This document shows, one piece after another, positions 47,771 through 56,719 of a stretch of 64,000 bases of DNA. Every line of letters starts with the position of its first letter. Within the stretch, counting starts at the first letter, position 1. The stretch is from positions 40,851-104,850 of the forward strand of contig NZ_VKDC01000007.1 of the NCBI RefSeq assembly GCF_007097395.1, in the 5' to 3' direction. A program made the translations under genes and the position numbers. The notes under the pieces were generated by a model that was not told the origin of the DNA, made no database searches, and worked only from the letters and a program-made list of their open reading frames with translations. This DNA comes from Fulvivirga sp. M361. GTDB lineage: Bacteria > Bacteroidota > Bacteroidia > Cytophagales > Cyclobacteriaceae.

Positions 47771-48146
47771 AAGGGCCAACGGCCATTTTATGGTTAGGTT
47801 TTACTCACGGATCATTGCTTGCTGAATATTGATCAATCATTGGTATTTTCCTCACTTTTCATGTGCTGTTTTTTTACTTATTCCTGACTGAATTTTATCT
47901 TTTACTGATTATCGTCAGCGTATGATGCACATCATAGTTTGGCTCTGGTTTCATGGGTTATATTGCATTGTGGTTAAGGTTAGAGATGGTGTTGATCTTA
48001 TTCCAAACACCGCTATTTTTTCTGCCTATTCTTGAGAAACAGTTGGCTGATGTTCAGTTCTGAATTGCGTTAGGAAATGGGCATCGGCCTTCTTATTAAA
48101 TGTATAAAGCTACATTAATCATTACCAGTTACAATATATAAAATCT
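47771..48146. other. Gene-free leader between the heptamer array and nrdJ
   Basis: A 376-base gap that contains the FNR-like dyad at 47921-47936. A small GGCC-aac-GGCC hairpin next to the array is a weak terminator candidate. No B12-riboswitch-like conserved element was recognised. Confidence 0.5.
47921..47936. promoter_or_regulatory. FNR-like dyad upstream of nrdJ
   Basis: TATGAT-GCAC-ATCATA is a perfect 6-bp dyad with the FNR core TGAT-N4-ATCA, 210 bases before the nrdJ ATG. A -7-like TTATATTG lies about 35 bases downstream of its centre, consistent with an activator position near -41. Confidence 0.6.
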
Positions 48147-50714
48147 ATGGAAGCCCTAATTGAGGACATCAAAAAAGTCGATAGTACCTTTTCTTATGAA
48201 GAAACATTAAATGCCTGCCTGGAATATTTCAAAGGCGATGAGCTGGCCGCTACTACCTGGATGAAAAAGTATGCACTGACAAATCATAAAGGTGAATACC
48301 TGGAACTGACACCGGATGATATGCACAGGAGAATGGCAAAGAAATTTTCCCAGATAGAAGAACACTATTTGAATACCACCCACCTGAATGGAAGCGCTTC
48401 CCGGTTATCGGCATATGGTCAAAGTAGAAAGTACCTGGATGAAGAGGCGATCTATACATTATTCAAGGATTTCAAGTATGTGATACCCCAGGGAAGTGTT
48501 ATGTCCGGCCTGGGCAATGATTACAAACTGGCCTCTCTGTCCAACTGTGTCGTAATGCCGGAGATCCAGGATTCTTATGGAGGTATTTTATACACCGATC
48601 AGCAATTGGTTCAGCTATTCAAACGACGGTGCGGAGTAGGTATTGATATTTCAAGTTTACGCCCTGAAGGGTGTGTGGTATCAAACGCAGCCGGATCTAC
48701 CACAGGGGCGGTTTCTTTCATGGAGCGCTTTTCAAATACCACACGTGAGGTAGCACAAAATGGAAGAAGAGGAGCATTGATGATCACCATGGATATAGCT
48801 CACCCGGACGTAGAGCAATTTATCACTATGAAACAGCAACTCACCAAAGTCACCGGGGCCAATGTATCTGTCCGGCTATCCGATGAGTTTATGGAAGCTG
48901 TAAACAATGATACCACATACCAACACCGTTGGCCCATAACATCTAAAGATCCAAAATACACAAAATCTATAAAGGCCCGTGACCTTTGGGAAATTATCAT
49001 TGAGTGTGCCCACCAAACAGCTGAACCCGGTCTTATATTTTGGGACAGGCAACATAATTATTCTACGTCCTCCGTTTATCCGCAGTTCCAAAATGTCTCT
49101 ACCAATCCCTGCTCGGAGATCGCCATGCAAGGCGGTGACAGCTGTAGGCTAATTGCTATGAACCTCTACAACTTTGTAGAGAACCCATTTACTGATAATG
49201 CAAGATTTAGGTTTGAGCAGTTCTATCAGGCATCCTACGAGGCACAGCGCCTCATGGATGACCTGGTAGATCTTGAACTGGAATGTGCAGACCGCATCCT
49301 GGAGAAAATCCACAGTGATCCTGAACCCGGCCCTATAAAACGTATTGAACGTGAAACATGGCAACTGCTTCGCGATACTGGGAAAAAAGGACGAAGAACA
49401 GGGCTCGGTTTTACCGCACTGGCAGATACGCTGGCAGCGCTGGGACTGAAATTTGATTCAGACAACGCTATTGAGATGGCTGAAAATATCATGAAGGAAA
49501 AATGCAGGGCAGAATTTGATAGTTCTATTGATATGGCTATTGAAAGGGGGAAATTCGAAGACTTTAACACGGAAATAGAAGAATCCTCAGACTTTGTAAA
49601 AATGATGAAGGAAGAGTTGCCGGAAGTATATGAAAGAATGATGGCAAATGGCAGAAGAAACATCTCATTAAGTACTGTAGCTCCCACAGGCACATTGAGT
49701 ATGCTCGCCCAGACTTCCTCGGGTATAGAACCTGTTTTTTTACTTTCTTATAAACGCAGGCGAAAGGTTAATCCCAGCGAAAAAAATGTGAAAGTCGATT
49801 TCGTAGATGATATGGGTGACAGCTGGGAAGAATTTACCATATATCACCCTAAAGTAAAAGAATGGATGGAAGCCACAAACCATACCAGTCTGGAAAAAAG
49901 CCCCTATTACCAGGCCACAGCACAGGAGATAGATTGGAAACAACGCGTGAAGATGCAGTCTATAATACAGAAATATGTTACGCATTCCATCAGCTCTACG
50001 ATCAACCTGCCCAACGAAGTAGAACCGGATGTAGTGGCCAACATTTACATGGAAGCCTGGAAAATGGGGCTAAAAGGAATTACTGTATACCGTGACGGTT
50101 CAAGAGAGGGAGTGCTAATATCCACAGATAAGAAAGAGACGTCCGTAGCCAACGAAATCGTAGAAACACAAGCTCCCAAACGACCCAAAAAACTCAAAGC
50201 TGAAGTAATCCGCTTTCAAAACAATAATGAAAAATGGATAGCAGTAGTAGGCCTTTTGAACAATAAACCTTATGAAATATTTACCGGTAAAGCGGAAGAT
50301 TCTTTTTTCCTTCCACATTGGGTAGTGAATGGCTGGGTAACCAAAAAAAGAAATAAACAAGGAAAAAGCAGGTATGATTTCAAATACCTCGATAAAGACG
50401 GTTATCGCGTAACCATTGAAGGGCTGTCCCGGTCCTTTGACAAGGAGTTTTGGAATTATGCCAAGTTAATTTCCAGTGTATTGCGCCATGGTATGCCCAT
50501 ACATTTTGTGGTAGAACTGGTGGATGACCTTAATCTTTACGACGATTCTATTAATACATGGAAAAAAGGAGTTTCAAGGGCATTAAAAAAGTTCATCCCT
50601 AATGGGACACAACTCAAAGGACACGCTTGTCCGGAATGTGGCGACCCGGATGGGTTGGTATATGAAGAAGGCTGCTTAAAATGTAAAAGTTGCGCCCACT
50701 CTAAGTGCGGATAA
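48147..50714 (+). CDS. nrdJ: Adenosylcobalamin-dependent (class II) ribonucleotide reductase
   Basis: An 855-residue class II ribonucleotide reductase. The catalytic barrel shows C134 in LSNCVVM (one of the redox thiols) and the NPCSE motif at N320, C322 (thiyl radical site) and E324. The C-terminal tail carries a zinc ribbon with CPEC...CLKCKSC and a final Cys pair for re-reduction. The enzyme makes deoxyribonucleotides using adenosylcobalamin, so it works with or without oxygen. Both this and the mutase make the cell dependent on B12. An FNR-like dyad sits upstream. No class I or III enzyme is in the window. Confidence 0.96.
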   Translation: MEALIEDIKKVDSTFSYEETLNACLEYFKGDELAATTWMKKYALTNHKGEYLELTPDDMHRRMAKKFSQIEEHYLNTTHLNGSASRLSAYGQSRKYLDEEAIYTLFKDFKYVIPQGSVMSGLGNDYKLASLSNCVVMPEIQDSYGGILYTDQQLVQLFKRRCGVGIDISSLRPEGCVVSNAAGSTTGAVSFMERFSNTTREVAQNGRRGALMITMDIAHPDVEQFITMKQQLTKVTGANVSVRLSDEFMEAVNNDTTYQHRWPITSKDPKYTKSIKARDLWEIIIECAHQTAEPGLIFWDRQHNYSTSSVYPQFQNVSTNPCSEIAMQGGDSCRLIAMNLYNFVENPFTDNARFRFEQFYQASYEAQRLMDDLVDLELECADRILEKIHSDPEPGPIKRIERETWQLLRDTGKKGRRTGLGFTALADTLAALGLKFDSDNAIEMAENIMKEKCRAEFDSSIDMAIERGKFEDFNTEIEESSDFVKMMKEELPEVYERMMANGRRNISLSTVAPTGTLSMLAQTSSGIEPVFLLSYKRRRKVNPSEKNVKVDFVDDMGDSWEEFTIYHPKVKEWMEATNHTSLEKSPYYQATAQEIDWKQRVKMQSIIQKYVTHSISSTINLPNEVEPDVVANIYMEAWKMGLKGITVYRDGSREGVLISTDKKETSVANEIVETQAPKRPKKLKAEVIRFQNNNEKWIAVVGLLNNKPYEIFTGKAEDSFFLPHWVVNGWVTKKRNKQGKSRYDFKYLDKDGYRVTIEGLSRSFDKEFWNYAKLISSVLRHGMPIHFVVELVDDLNLYDDSINTWKKGVSRALKKFIPNGTQLKGHACPECGDPDGLVYEEGCLKCKSCAHSKCG

Positions 50715-50725
50715 TAAGCTTATAG

Positions 50726-50741
50726 TATGATCTTAATCATA
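50726..50741. promoter_or_regulatory. FNR-like dyad upstream of the Cys-rich unknown gene
   Basis: TATGAT-CTTA-ATCATA is a second perfect copy of the dyad and, like the nrdJ copy, is followed by GTTT. It lies 54 bases before the ATG at 50795. TTCTTTTG at 50764-50771 is a near match to TAnnTTTG and would place the centre close to -41. Confidence 0.6.
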
Positions 50742-50794
50742 GTTTAAGCCTAGGGCAAAACGTTCTTTTGTATCAAAACTCATTATTGATTTAC

Positions 50795-52606
50795 ATGAAA
50801 AATACACCTCATAGTTTCCATATCCCTGTCATGGGGACAAGTTTTACCATCGATACACCTTTAAAAGTGGCTAAATATGGTATAACATCTGCCATATCTA
50901 TTATCGATGACGACCTCGTTGAAAAAATGAGAGGTCATTACTGCAAGCTTTACAACAGAAGCTATGAGTTCATCACCGAAAAAACACTCGACCATCGGGC
51001 AGAGAGGATCAGAAAATATCTTAACCTGATGAATGGTTTGGTGGAAGACAAGTTTCTAGAGCTTAAATACGCGGAATTCGGAGAAAACGGTGAAATCGAC
51101 AAATACTTCGAAATGTTGCCAGACGATTCGGGCCTGAAGCAAAAATACCTGGAGATGATACGTACACGTAGCAACGCTGACCGCTACGTAATGCAGGAGC
51201 AACTACGCAGAAAAATAGTAAAAGGTGCGGTGGATGTTAATATCATGACCAAACTGGATAAAATCAATTACGATAACAAAAAACAGCAACTTCCGGTCGA
51301 ATATAATGACGCTCTTGCCGCACTAAGAGGCTTTGCAAAAAGTGAGCTGGAGTCAACCGTCGTGCTTTCTGCCGGAGTCAATCCTTCTTTGTATGCCTAT
51401 ATGGGTAATTTTAAAGACTTTTACCCTGACTCATCCGGCTCTTTCAAGAAGAGGATTGCACTTAAGGTCAGCGACTACCGCTCCGCCCTCATCCAGGGTA
51501 TGTATTTAGCAAAAAGAGGGCTTTGGGTATCTGAATATCGCATTGAATCCGGGTTGAACTGTGGTGGACATGCCTTTGCCACAGAGGGGTACTTATTGGG
51601 ACCTATTTTAGAAGAATTCAAGGTCAAACGGAATGAGTTGATCCAAAAAACATTTGCTATCTGTAAAGCTGCTTTGGAGAAAAAGGACATGGTTTGTCCT
51701 GAACAACCTTTTTCACTGGATATTATTGCACAAGGGGGTGTCGGGGATGCTTCAGAGCACAACCTTTTGTTAGATCATTATGAAGTAGATGGTGTAGGTT
51801 GGGGTACTCCTTTCCTGCTGGTACCAGAGGCCACCAATGTGGACATTGATACCATGAACATACTTACCAAAGCCACGGAAAAAGACCTTTATCTCAGTGA
51901 GAAATCACCTTTGGGGGTACCTATGAATTCAGTTCGGGGAAATTCCAAGGACCTGGAGCGTCAAAAACTGATCAGCAAAAACAGACCTGGTAGTTCATGT
52001 CCAAAAAAATACCTGGCGCTAAACCGTGAGTTTACAGAAAAATCTATCTGTACAGCTTCACGTCAGTACCAGGACTTAAAAATAAAAGAGTTGAACAACA
52101 AAGGGCTGAAGGGTAGAGAATACACAACTGCTCTTGAAAGCATAGAAGCCAAAGAGTGTCTGTGTGCCGGTCTGGCAGCTTCTGCGCTGGTACTTAATAA
52201 TATTAATACAAAGTCTGATGGCTCTGCTGTTTCAGTCTGTCCTGGGCCTAACCTGGCCTACTTCTCCAGGGTGGTATCGCTGAGAGAAATGGTAAAGCAT
52301 ATTTATGGAAAAACCAATATTATTGCTTCCGACAGCCGGCCTCACGTGTTCATCAAAGAAGCCATGCTTTATGTGACCTACCTGAAGGACGAGCTTTTGA
52401 AAGCGACCGGAACGGAGGAAGTAAAGAAATTACGTTACTTCAAATCGTTCAAAGAGAACCTGCTACAAGGTATCAATTACTATAAGCAGCTGTTTGCAGA
52501 AACAAATGTGATATCTCAGTCCATCCAGCAGGCTTTTAAAAGAGAATTAAACAGGCTTGAATCAGAGATCATATCACTAAGTACGCCTGAACCGTTAGCG
52601 ATATGA
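50795..52606 (+). CDS. Cys-rich protein of unknown function, possible flavin-type TIM barrel
   Basis: A 603-residue protein (ATG at 50795; an alternative TTG start lies 27 bases earlier). I recognise no named family with confidence. The middle part, AQGGVGDASEHNLLLDHYEV followed by DGVGWGTPFLLVPEATNVD, resembles the phosphate-binding end of FMN-dependent TIM barrels such as nitronate monooxygenases and IMPDH-like proteins. Cysteines cluster in CGGHAF, CPEQPF, SSCPKKY, ECLCAG and CPGP, which could ligate an Fe-S cluster. There is no signal or membrane helix. It lies 80 bases after nrdJ in the same direction but has its own FNR-like dyad. Confidence 0.8.
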   Translation: MKNTPHSFHIPVMGTSFTIDTPLKVAKYGITSAISIIDDDLVEKMRGHYCKLYNRSYEFITEKTLDHRAERIRKYLNLMNGLVEDKFLELKYAEFGENGEIDKYFEMLPDDSGLKQKYLEMIRTRSNADRYVMQEQLRRKIVKGAVDVNIMTKLDKINYDNKKQQLPVEYNDALAALRGFAKSELESTVVLSAGVNPSLYAYMGNFKDFYPDSSGSFKKRIALKVSDYRSALIQGMYLAKRGLWVSEYRIESGLNCGGHAFATEGYLLGPILEEFKVKRNELIQKTFAICKAALEKKDMVCPEQPFSLDIIAQGGVGDASEHNLLLDHYEVDGVGWGTPFLLVPEATNVDIDTMNILTKATEKDLYLSEKSPLGVPMNSVRGNSKDLERQKLISKNRPGSSCPKKYLALNREFTEKSICTASRQYQDLKIKELNNKGLKGREYTTALESIEAKECLCAGLAASALVLNNINTKSDGSAVSVCPGPNLAYFSRVVSLREMVKHIYGKTNIIASDSRPHVFIKEAMLYVTYLKDELLKATGTEEVKKLRYFKSFKENLLQGINYYKQLFAETNVISQSIQQAFKRELNRLESEIISLSTPEPLAI

Positions 52607-52807
52607 ACATATGATATAGTTGTATAGGGCGGGGGGAATAGCCAGACTTACAAAACGCTATAACCCTTGCCTGCTTTAATTTCTTCATTGGATTTGTACT
52701 CACTTATTCAGAGCATTGAGTGATACTTGTAGGAGCAGAAAGCCATTGTTACAGGCAAAATATATAAAGTGTTGTCCACCGAATCCGGAGAAGTGAACTG
52801 TATTACC

Positions 52808-55036
52808 ATGTTCAAATCATGCTTAAGATACCCGTTTCATTTAAAAGTCCTTTGGCTTGTTATTTTATTGGGTTGTGATTCCAACCTGCCCCATACTAAT
52901 GAAGAAGATCAAAAAGGCCAGACCGCACTAGTTCCTCAGCATAAATTTGCAGGAACAAAAACATGTGTATCGTGTCACACTAAAGAGTACCAGGACTGGC
53001 AAGGTTCTCACCATGACAAGGCAATGCAGGTCGCCGACTCCCGTACGATATTGGCTGACTTTGACTCGGCAAAATTTTTAAGTAACGGCGTACTGAGTAT
53101 TTTCTATCAAAAGGACAACAAATATTTCGTACAAACCACCGGACGTGACGGTCAACCCCATGAGTATCAAATTATATACACTTTTGGCATACATCCATTA
53201 CAGCAATATATTGTAGCATTTCCAAAGGGCGCTTATCAATGCCTGCAAACCGCCTGGGATACAGAAAAGAAAAAATGGTTCGACCTTCAACCTGATCTGG
53301 ATATCGCACCTAACGAGTGGCTACACTGGACAGGAAATGCAATGAAATGGAATACTGCCTGTGCAGACTGTCACTCTACAGACCTACGCAAAAATTTTGA
53401 TGTAGGCTCGGAAACCTATCATACCACTTTTGAGGAGATCAATGTAGGTTGTGAGTCCTGTCATGGCCCTGCTGATAAGCATGTAACGTTTTATGAGACT
53501 AATGCCAAGGGCACCCCGCCACCACTCTACATGCATAATAATATGCGTCCAAAAGAGTTGGTACAAAAATGTGCGCGTTGCCATTCGCGTCGGGCCCAGA
53601 CCACTTCTTTTTTTGACTACAAGGGGCATTTTCTGGACCATTACGATCCCAGCCTCATTATAACTCCTACGTACGAGCCGGACGGACAGATCCTTGATGA
53701 AGATTATGTATATGGATCATTTGTACAAAGTAAAATGTACCAGAATGGCATCACATGCCGCGACTGCCATAATGTACATTCCCTTAAGTTAAAAAAAACC
53801 GGGAACGCACTCTGCCTGAATTGTCATGAGCCAGGTTACAATACTCCGTCGCACCATTTTCACAAAATAAATACAGAAGCATCCCAATGTATCAACTGTC
53901 ATATGACCGGTAAACTCTATATGGGCAATGATTTCAGAAGAGACCATAGCTTCAGGGTACCCCGTCCTGACCAATCAGTGGAATACGGCACACCCAATGC
54001 CTGTAACGGTTGTCATAAGGACAAAACTCCTAATTGGGCAGCTGATGTCATCGTTTCTCACTTCGGCGAAACCCGCGAAGACCATTTTTCCGATCACCTG
54101 CTGGCCGGATATCATGAAAATCTGGAAAGACTCCACGAATTGATCTCTAATAAAACCTATCCTGAAATAGCGCGCGCCACGGCTATGTATTACTATGCGT
54201 CCCGGATTTCCCCCGCCGAAGTAAAGAAAATCGAAAAATTTCTTAATGACCCGGACGTGTTAGTAAAAAATGAAACGATAAGAGCTTTTAGTCAACTTGG
54301 TTTGGGAAACTATTTGCCACAAATCAAACCACTACTTGAAGACCCTGTCCGCCTTATCCGGCTATCAGCGCTGGAGTACGTAAATAAATACGAGCCTAAT
54401 ACTCAGCGCACATCCATATATCAGGCAGCAGAACAAGAGTATATGACATTCATGGATATGTCTGCTGACCATACCTCAGGACAGCAAAGAAAGGCACAAT
54501 ACCTCGAGGCCAAAGGGGATGTCACCGGAGCTATCCGGGCCTATCGAAAAGCCATAGAAATAGATAACCACTATAATCAGGCACGTATGAACCTGGCCCT
54601 GCTTTTATATAAGGAAGGAAACACGTCTGAGGCAGAAGCGCTGTACCTGAAAGTGATAGAACAAGAGCCTCATGTGAGTTATCCACATTACATGCTGGGC
54701 TTACTCTATCACGAAACGGGTAAAAATGAAAAAGCCATTGAATATTTAAGGCAGGCTTGCTCAAGAACTCCTGCTATTCTTCGCGCTCATTATAATTATG
54801 CACTTATACTTCAGCAGAACAAGCAGTACGACAAATCCATTAAGGCGATCAATGAAGCCTTACTTACCTTCGTGGATAACGAGGAATTGTTATACATCAG
54901 GCTGGTGGCAGAGCTTAACTCAAAACAGTTACAAGAGGCTTACAATACCTGCCTGTTACTAGTTGAACTGGCACCGGCAAATCCTAATTATCAGCAGACA
55001 TTGCAGGAAATAAAAAGGAACTTAGAAAGTAATTAG
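52808..55036 (+). CDS. Octaheme cytochrome c lipoprotein with C-terminal TPR repeats
   Basis: A 742-residue protein starting at MFKSCLRYPFHL. It has a lipoprotein signal with lipobox LLGC, then eight CxxCH heme sites: CVSCH, CADCH, CESCH, CARCH, CRDCH, CLNCH, CINCH and CNGCH, all within the N-terminal 420 residues. This is a cytochrome c554/hydroxylamine-oxidoreductase-like multiheme domain. HEAT-like repeats follow (about 440-540), then TPRs (about 560-735, for example ARMNLALLLYKEGNTSEAEALY). It is probably a membrane-anchored electron carrier or oxidoreductase outside the inner membrane. The reaction is unknown. A small membrane protein follows. Confidence 0.93.
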   Translation: MFKSCLRYPFHLKVLWLVILLGCDSNLPHTNEEDQKGQTALVPQHKFAGTKTCVSCHTKEYQDWQGSHHDKAMQVADSRTILADFDSAKFLSNGVLSIFYQKDNKYFVQTTGRDGQPHEYQIIYTFGIHPLQQYIVAFPKGAYQCLQTAWDTEKKKWFDLQPDLDIAPNEWLHWTGNAMKWNTACADCHSTDLRKNFDVGSETYHTTFEEINVGCESCHGPADKHVTFYETNAKGTPPPLYMHNNMRPKELVQKCARCHSRRAQTTSFFDYKGHFLDHYDPSLIITPTYEPDGQILDEDYVYGSFVQSKMYQNGITCRDCHNVHSLKLKKTGNALCLNCHEPGYNTPSHHFHKINTEASQCINCHMTGKLYMGNDFRRDHSFRVPRPDQSVEYGTPNACNGCHKDKTPNWAADVIVSHFGETREDHFSDHLLAGYHENLERLHELISNKTYPEIARATAMYYYASRISPAEVKKIEKFLNDPDVLVKNETIRAFSQLGLGNYLPQIKPLLEDPVRLIRLSALEYVNKYEPNTQRTSIYQAAEQEYMTFMDMSADHTSGQQRKAQYLEAKGDVTGAIRAYRKAIEIDNHYNQARMNLALLLYKEGNTSEAEALYLKVIEQEPHVSYPHYMLGLLYHETGKNEKAIEYLRQACSRTPAILRAHYNYALILQQNKQYDKSIKAINEALLTFVDNEELLYIRLVAELNSKQLQEAYNTCLLLVELAPANPNYQQTLQEIKRNLESN

Positions 55037-55220
55037 ATCAACGAATTGGCTCACGTTCAACGATTGGGAAATTACTTCTTCCTTATATCCCCGGAACCTC
55101 AAGGACGTTAGAAAACCAGAAGTAAAACTAAAATAGCTGCATTCCGGTGAATTTACTGTAACCTTGGTTACAATATCATTACCATTAATTTTTCAGGTTT
55201 GTATGAACTGATCTACCACC

Positions 55221-55457
55221 GTGAGCAAAAAAAGTATTCAACCACTTTATCTGTTAATAACGTTAAGCGTCACGATAGGCCTGGCGCCATTTTTCCCTGA
55301 ACCCCATATAATAGGAAAGATAAAATGGCTGGCCGGGGGCGGCGTAGGAATGGAGCTTACGGACTACCTCGATCTTTTATTCCACGGGGTTCCATGGGTT
55401 TTGTTGTTGGCTTATTCCGGCTTTAAGCTGAAGCAGGCGATCATCAAAAAACAGTAA
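55221..55457 (+). CDS. Small membrane protein (RND-transporter-annotated type)
   Basis: A 78-residue protein with a GTG start. It has two membrane segments, LYLLITLSVTIGLAPFF (9-25) and LLFHGVPWVLLLAYSGF (52-68), and the pattern APFFPEPHIIGKIKWLAGG, which occurs in small proteins often labelled RND transporter without evidence. It follows the octaheme cytochrome by 184 bases. No function can be assigned. Confidence 0.7.
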   Translation: MSKKSIQPLYLLITLSVTIGLAPFFPEPHIIGKIKWLAGGGVGMELTDYLDLLFHGVPWVLLLAYSGFKLKQAIIKKQ

Positions 55458-55548
55458 TACGAAAAGTCTGAATTCGGTTCAATTACATTTAATAGGCGTT
55501 TATCAGGTAAAACTCCAAAATAGCCTACCCCTACCCTTTTGTTAGCCA

Positions 55549-56526
55549 TTACTCAGGGTGCATTTCCCGGTGGCGCTTTTCAAACCAGGGGGGCGCTTCC
55601 AATTCATTCTCATAAAGATACTCCACCATTTTCGTGATCATTTCTTTGCTCCAATTGAATTTTGGCATTAATCCAAAACGATTCACAGGCCCTTGCATAA
55701 GAGCTGACTCCTCAGTTGGTTCAAGCAAAAAAGCAGACATTTGAGCAACAAAAGTTGCCTGATCACCATCTGCTGCTCTTAAGTACCTGCTTTTTACTCC
55801 TGCCAATGGAGGCGCTATAATGTCATCGTGAGAAGCTGAATTTGGCGAATGGCAAGAGTAGCAGTTTTGTTGGATAAGCGCCAACCCATCGTCGAGGTTA
55901 ATAGCTTCCTTGTCCGTCTTAAGCTTCAAAAGGTCTTCCTTTTTAAAAGTTATACTCCAGATCCCTCTCAGATCCCCTACCCTGTGCCCTTTCGCCTTAT
56001 CATCAGGATAAAGTGTGTTGATCCTGGAAAGTGTGCTCTCCGTTATTTGATCATTACCCATACCATGGCAGCTTAAGCACATCTTATTTTTTGTTCGAAT
56101 AGGAGCCGCATATAACAGTTCATTTTTGCTTAATACCTGTACAACAGGTTCCAGGTCTTCCTTTTTGGACAGTTGTTCCTGGTAGGATCTTATGATTTTT
56201 TCTTCGACAGGATCCGGTGTATTATTCGGGTTTCTCATTTTCAGTGAGGCCCTTTTGATCTTTACCTCCATTCCGGTTTTAAGGGAGTCCAAAATCGGGT
56301 ACGCCGTCAGGTTGCAAAATTCTACCGCAGCCTCAGGGCTCTGAGTACTTATTTTTTTCATGAGTTGGCTCCCAAGGGCCTGCTGAGCCAGAGAGGAGAT
56401 GCGATTGCCCTGCTTCAAAGCCACACTTTTAACCGATGGGGCAATATCTACCGTTTTTTCTTTTGGATCCTTTGGGTTAGAACAGCCTAATACTATGACT
56501 AAGGGCAGGAAAAACAAGTATTTCAT
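55549..56526 (-). CDS. DUF3365-type cytochrome c lipoprotein
   Basis: A 325-residue lipoprotein (signal ending VLGC, then SNPKDPK). The N-terminal 200 residues match the DUF3365/Tll0287-like heme-sensor fold (AVEFCNLTAYPILDSL and the heme site CLSCHG). A second c-type heme domain follows with CYSCHSPNSASHDD and a distal Met candidate in RFGLMPKFNW. It would carry electrons or sense redox state in the periplasm. It is transcribed toward the octaheme gene, and the two may serve the same respiratory module. Confidence 0.88.
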   Translation of the reverse strand: MKYLFFLPLVIVLGCSNPKDPKEKTVDIAPSVKSVALKQGNRISSLAQQALGSQLMKKISTQSPEAAVEFCNLTAYPILDSLKTGMEVKIKRASLKMRNPNNTPDPVEEKIIRSYQEQLSKKEDLEPVVQVLSKNELLYAAPIRTKNKMCLSCHGMGNDQITESTLSRINTLYPDDKAKGHRVGDLRGIWSITFKKEDLLKLKTDKEAINLDDGLALIQQNCYSCHSPNSASHDDIIAPPLAGVKSRYLRAADGDQATFVAQMSAFLLEPTEESALMQGPVNRFGLMPKFNWSKEMITKMVEYLYENELEAPPWFEKRHREMHPE

Positions 56527-56719
56527 CTCCGGGTATTTTTACCCTAAGTTACCCCAACCCTCAAGACCTGGCAACCCGGTTTAGCGCTTATGTGACTTAA
56601 GTAACAGAGTGTTGGTCTTTGATGATAAATTGACCGTTTTACACATAAAATATCTTATTTTAGGGCAAACCGGAAACCTTTATTGGTAAACGGTATTATT
56701 TCACCGCCCGCCGTATACG

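Noticed and set aside
47818..47840. TTGATCAATCATT as an FNR site before nrdJ
   Set aside because: The half sites are two bases apart instead of four.
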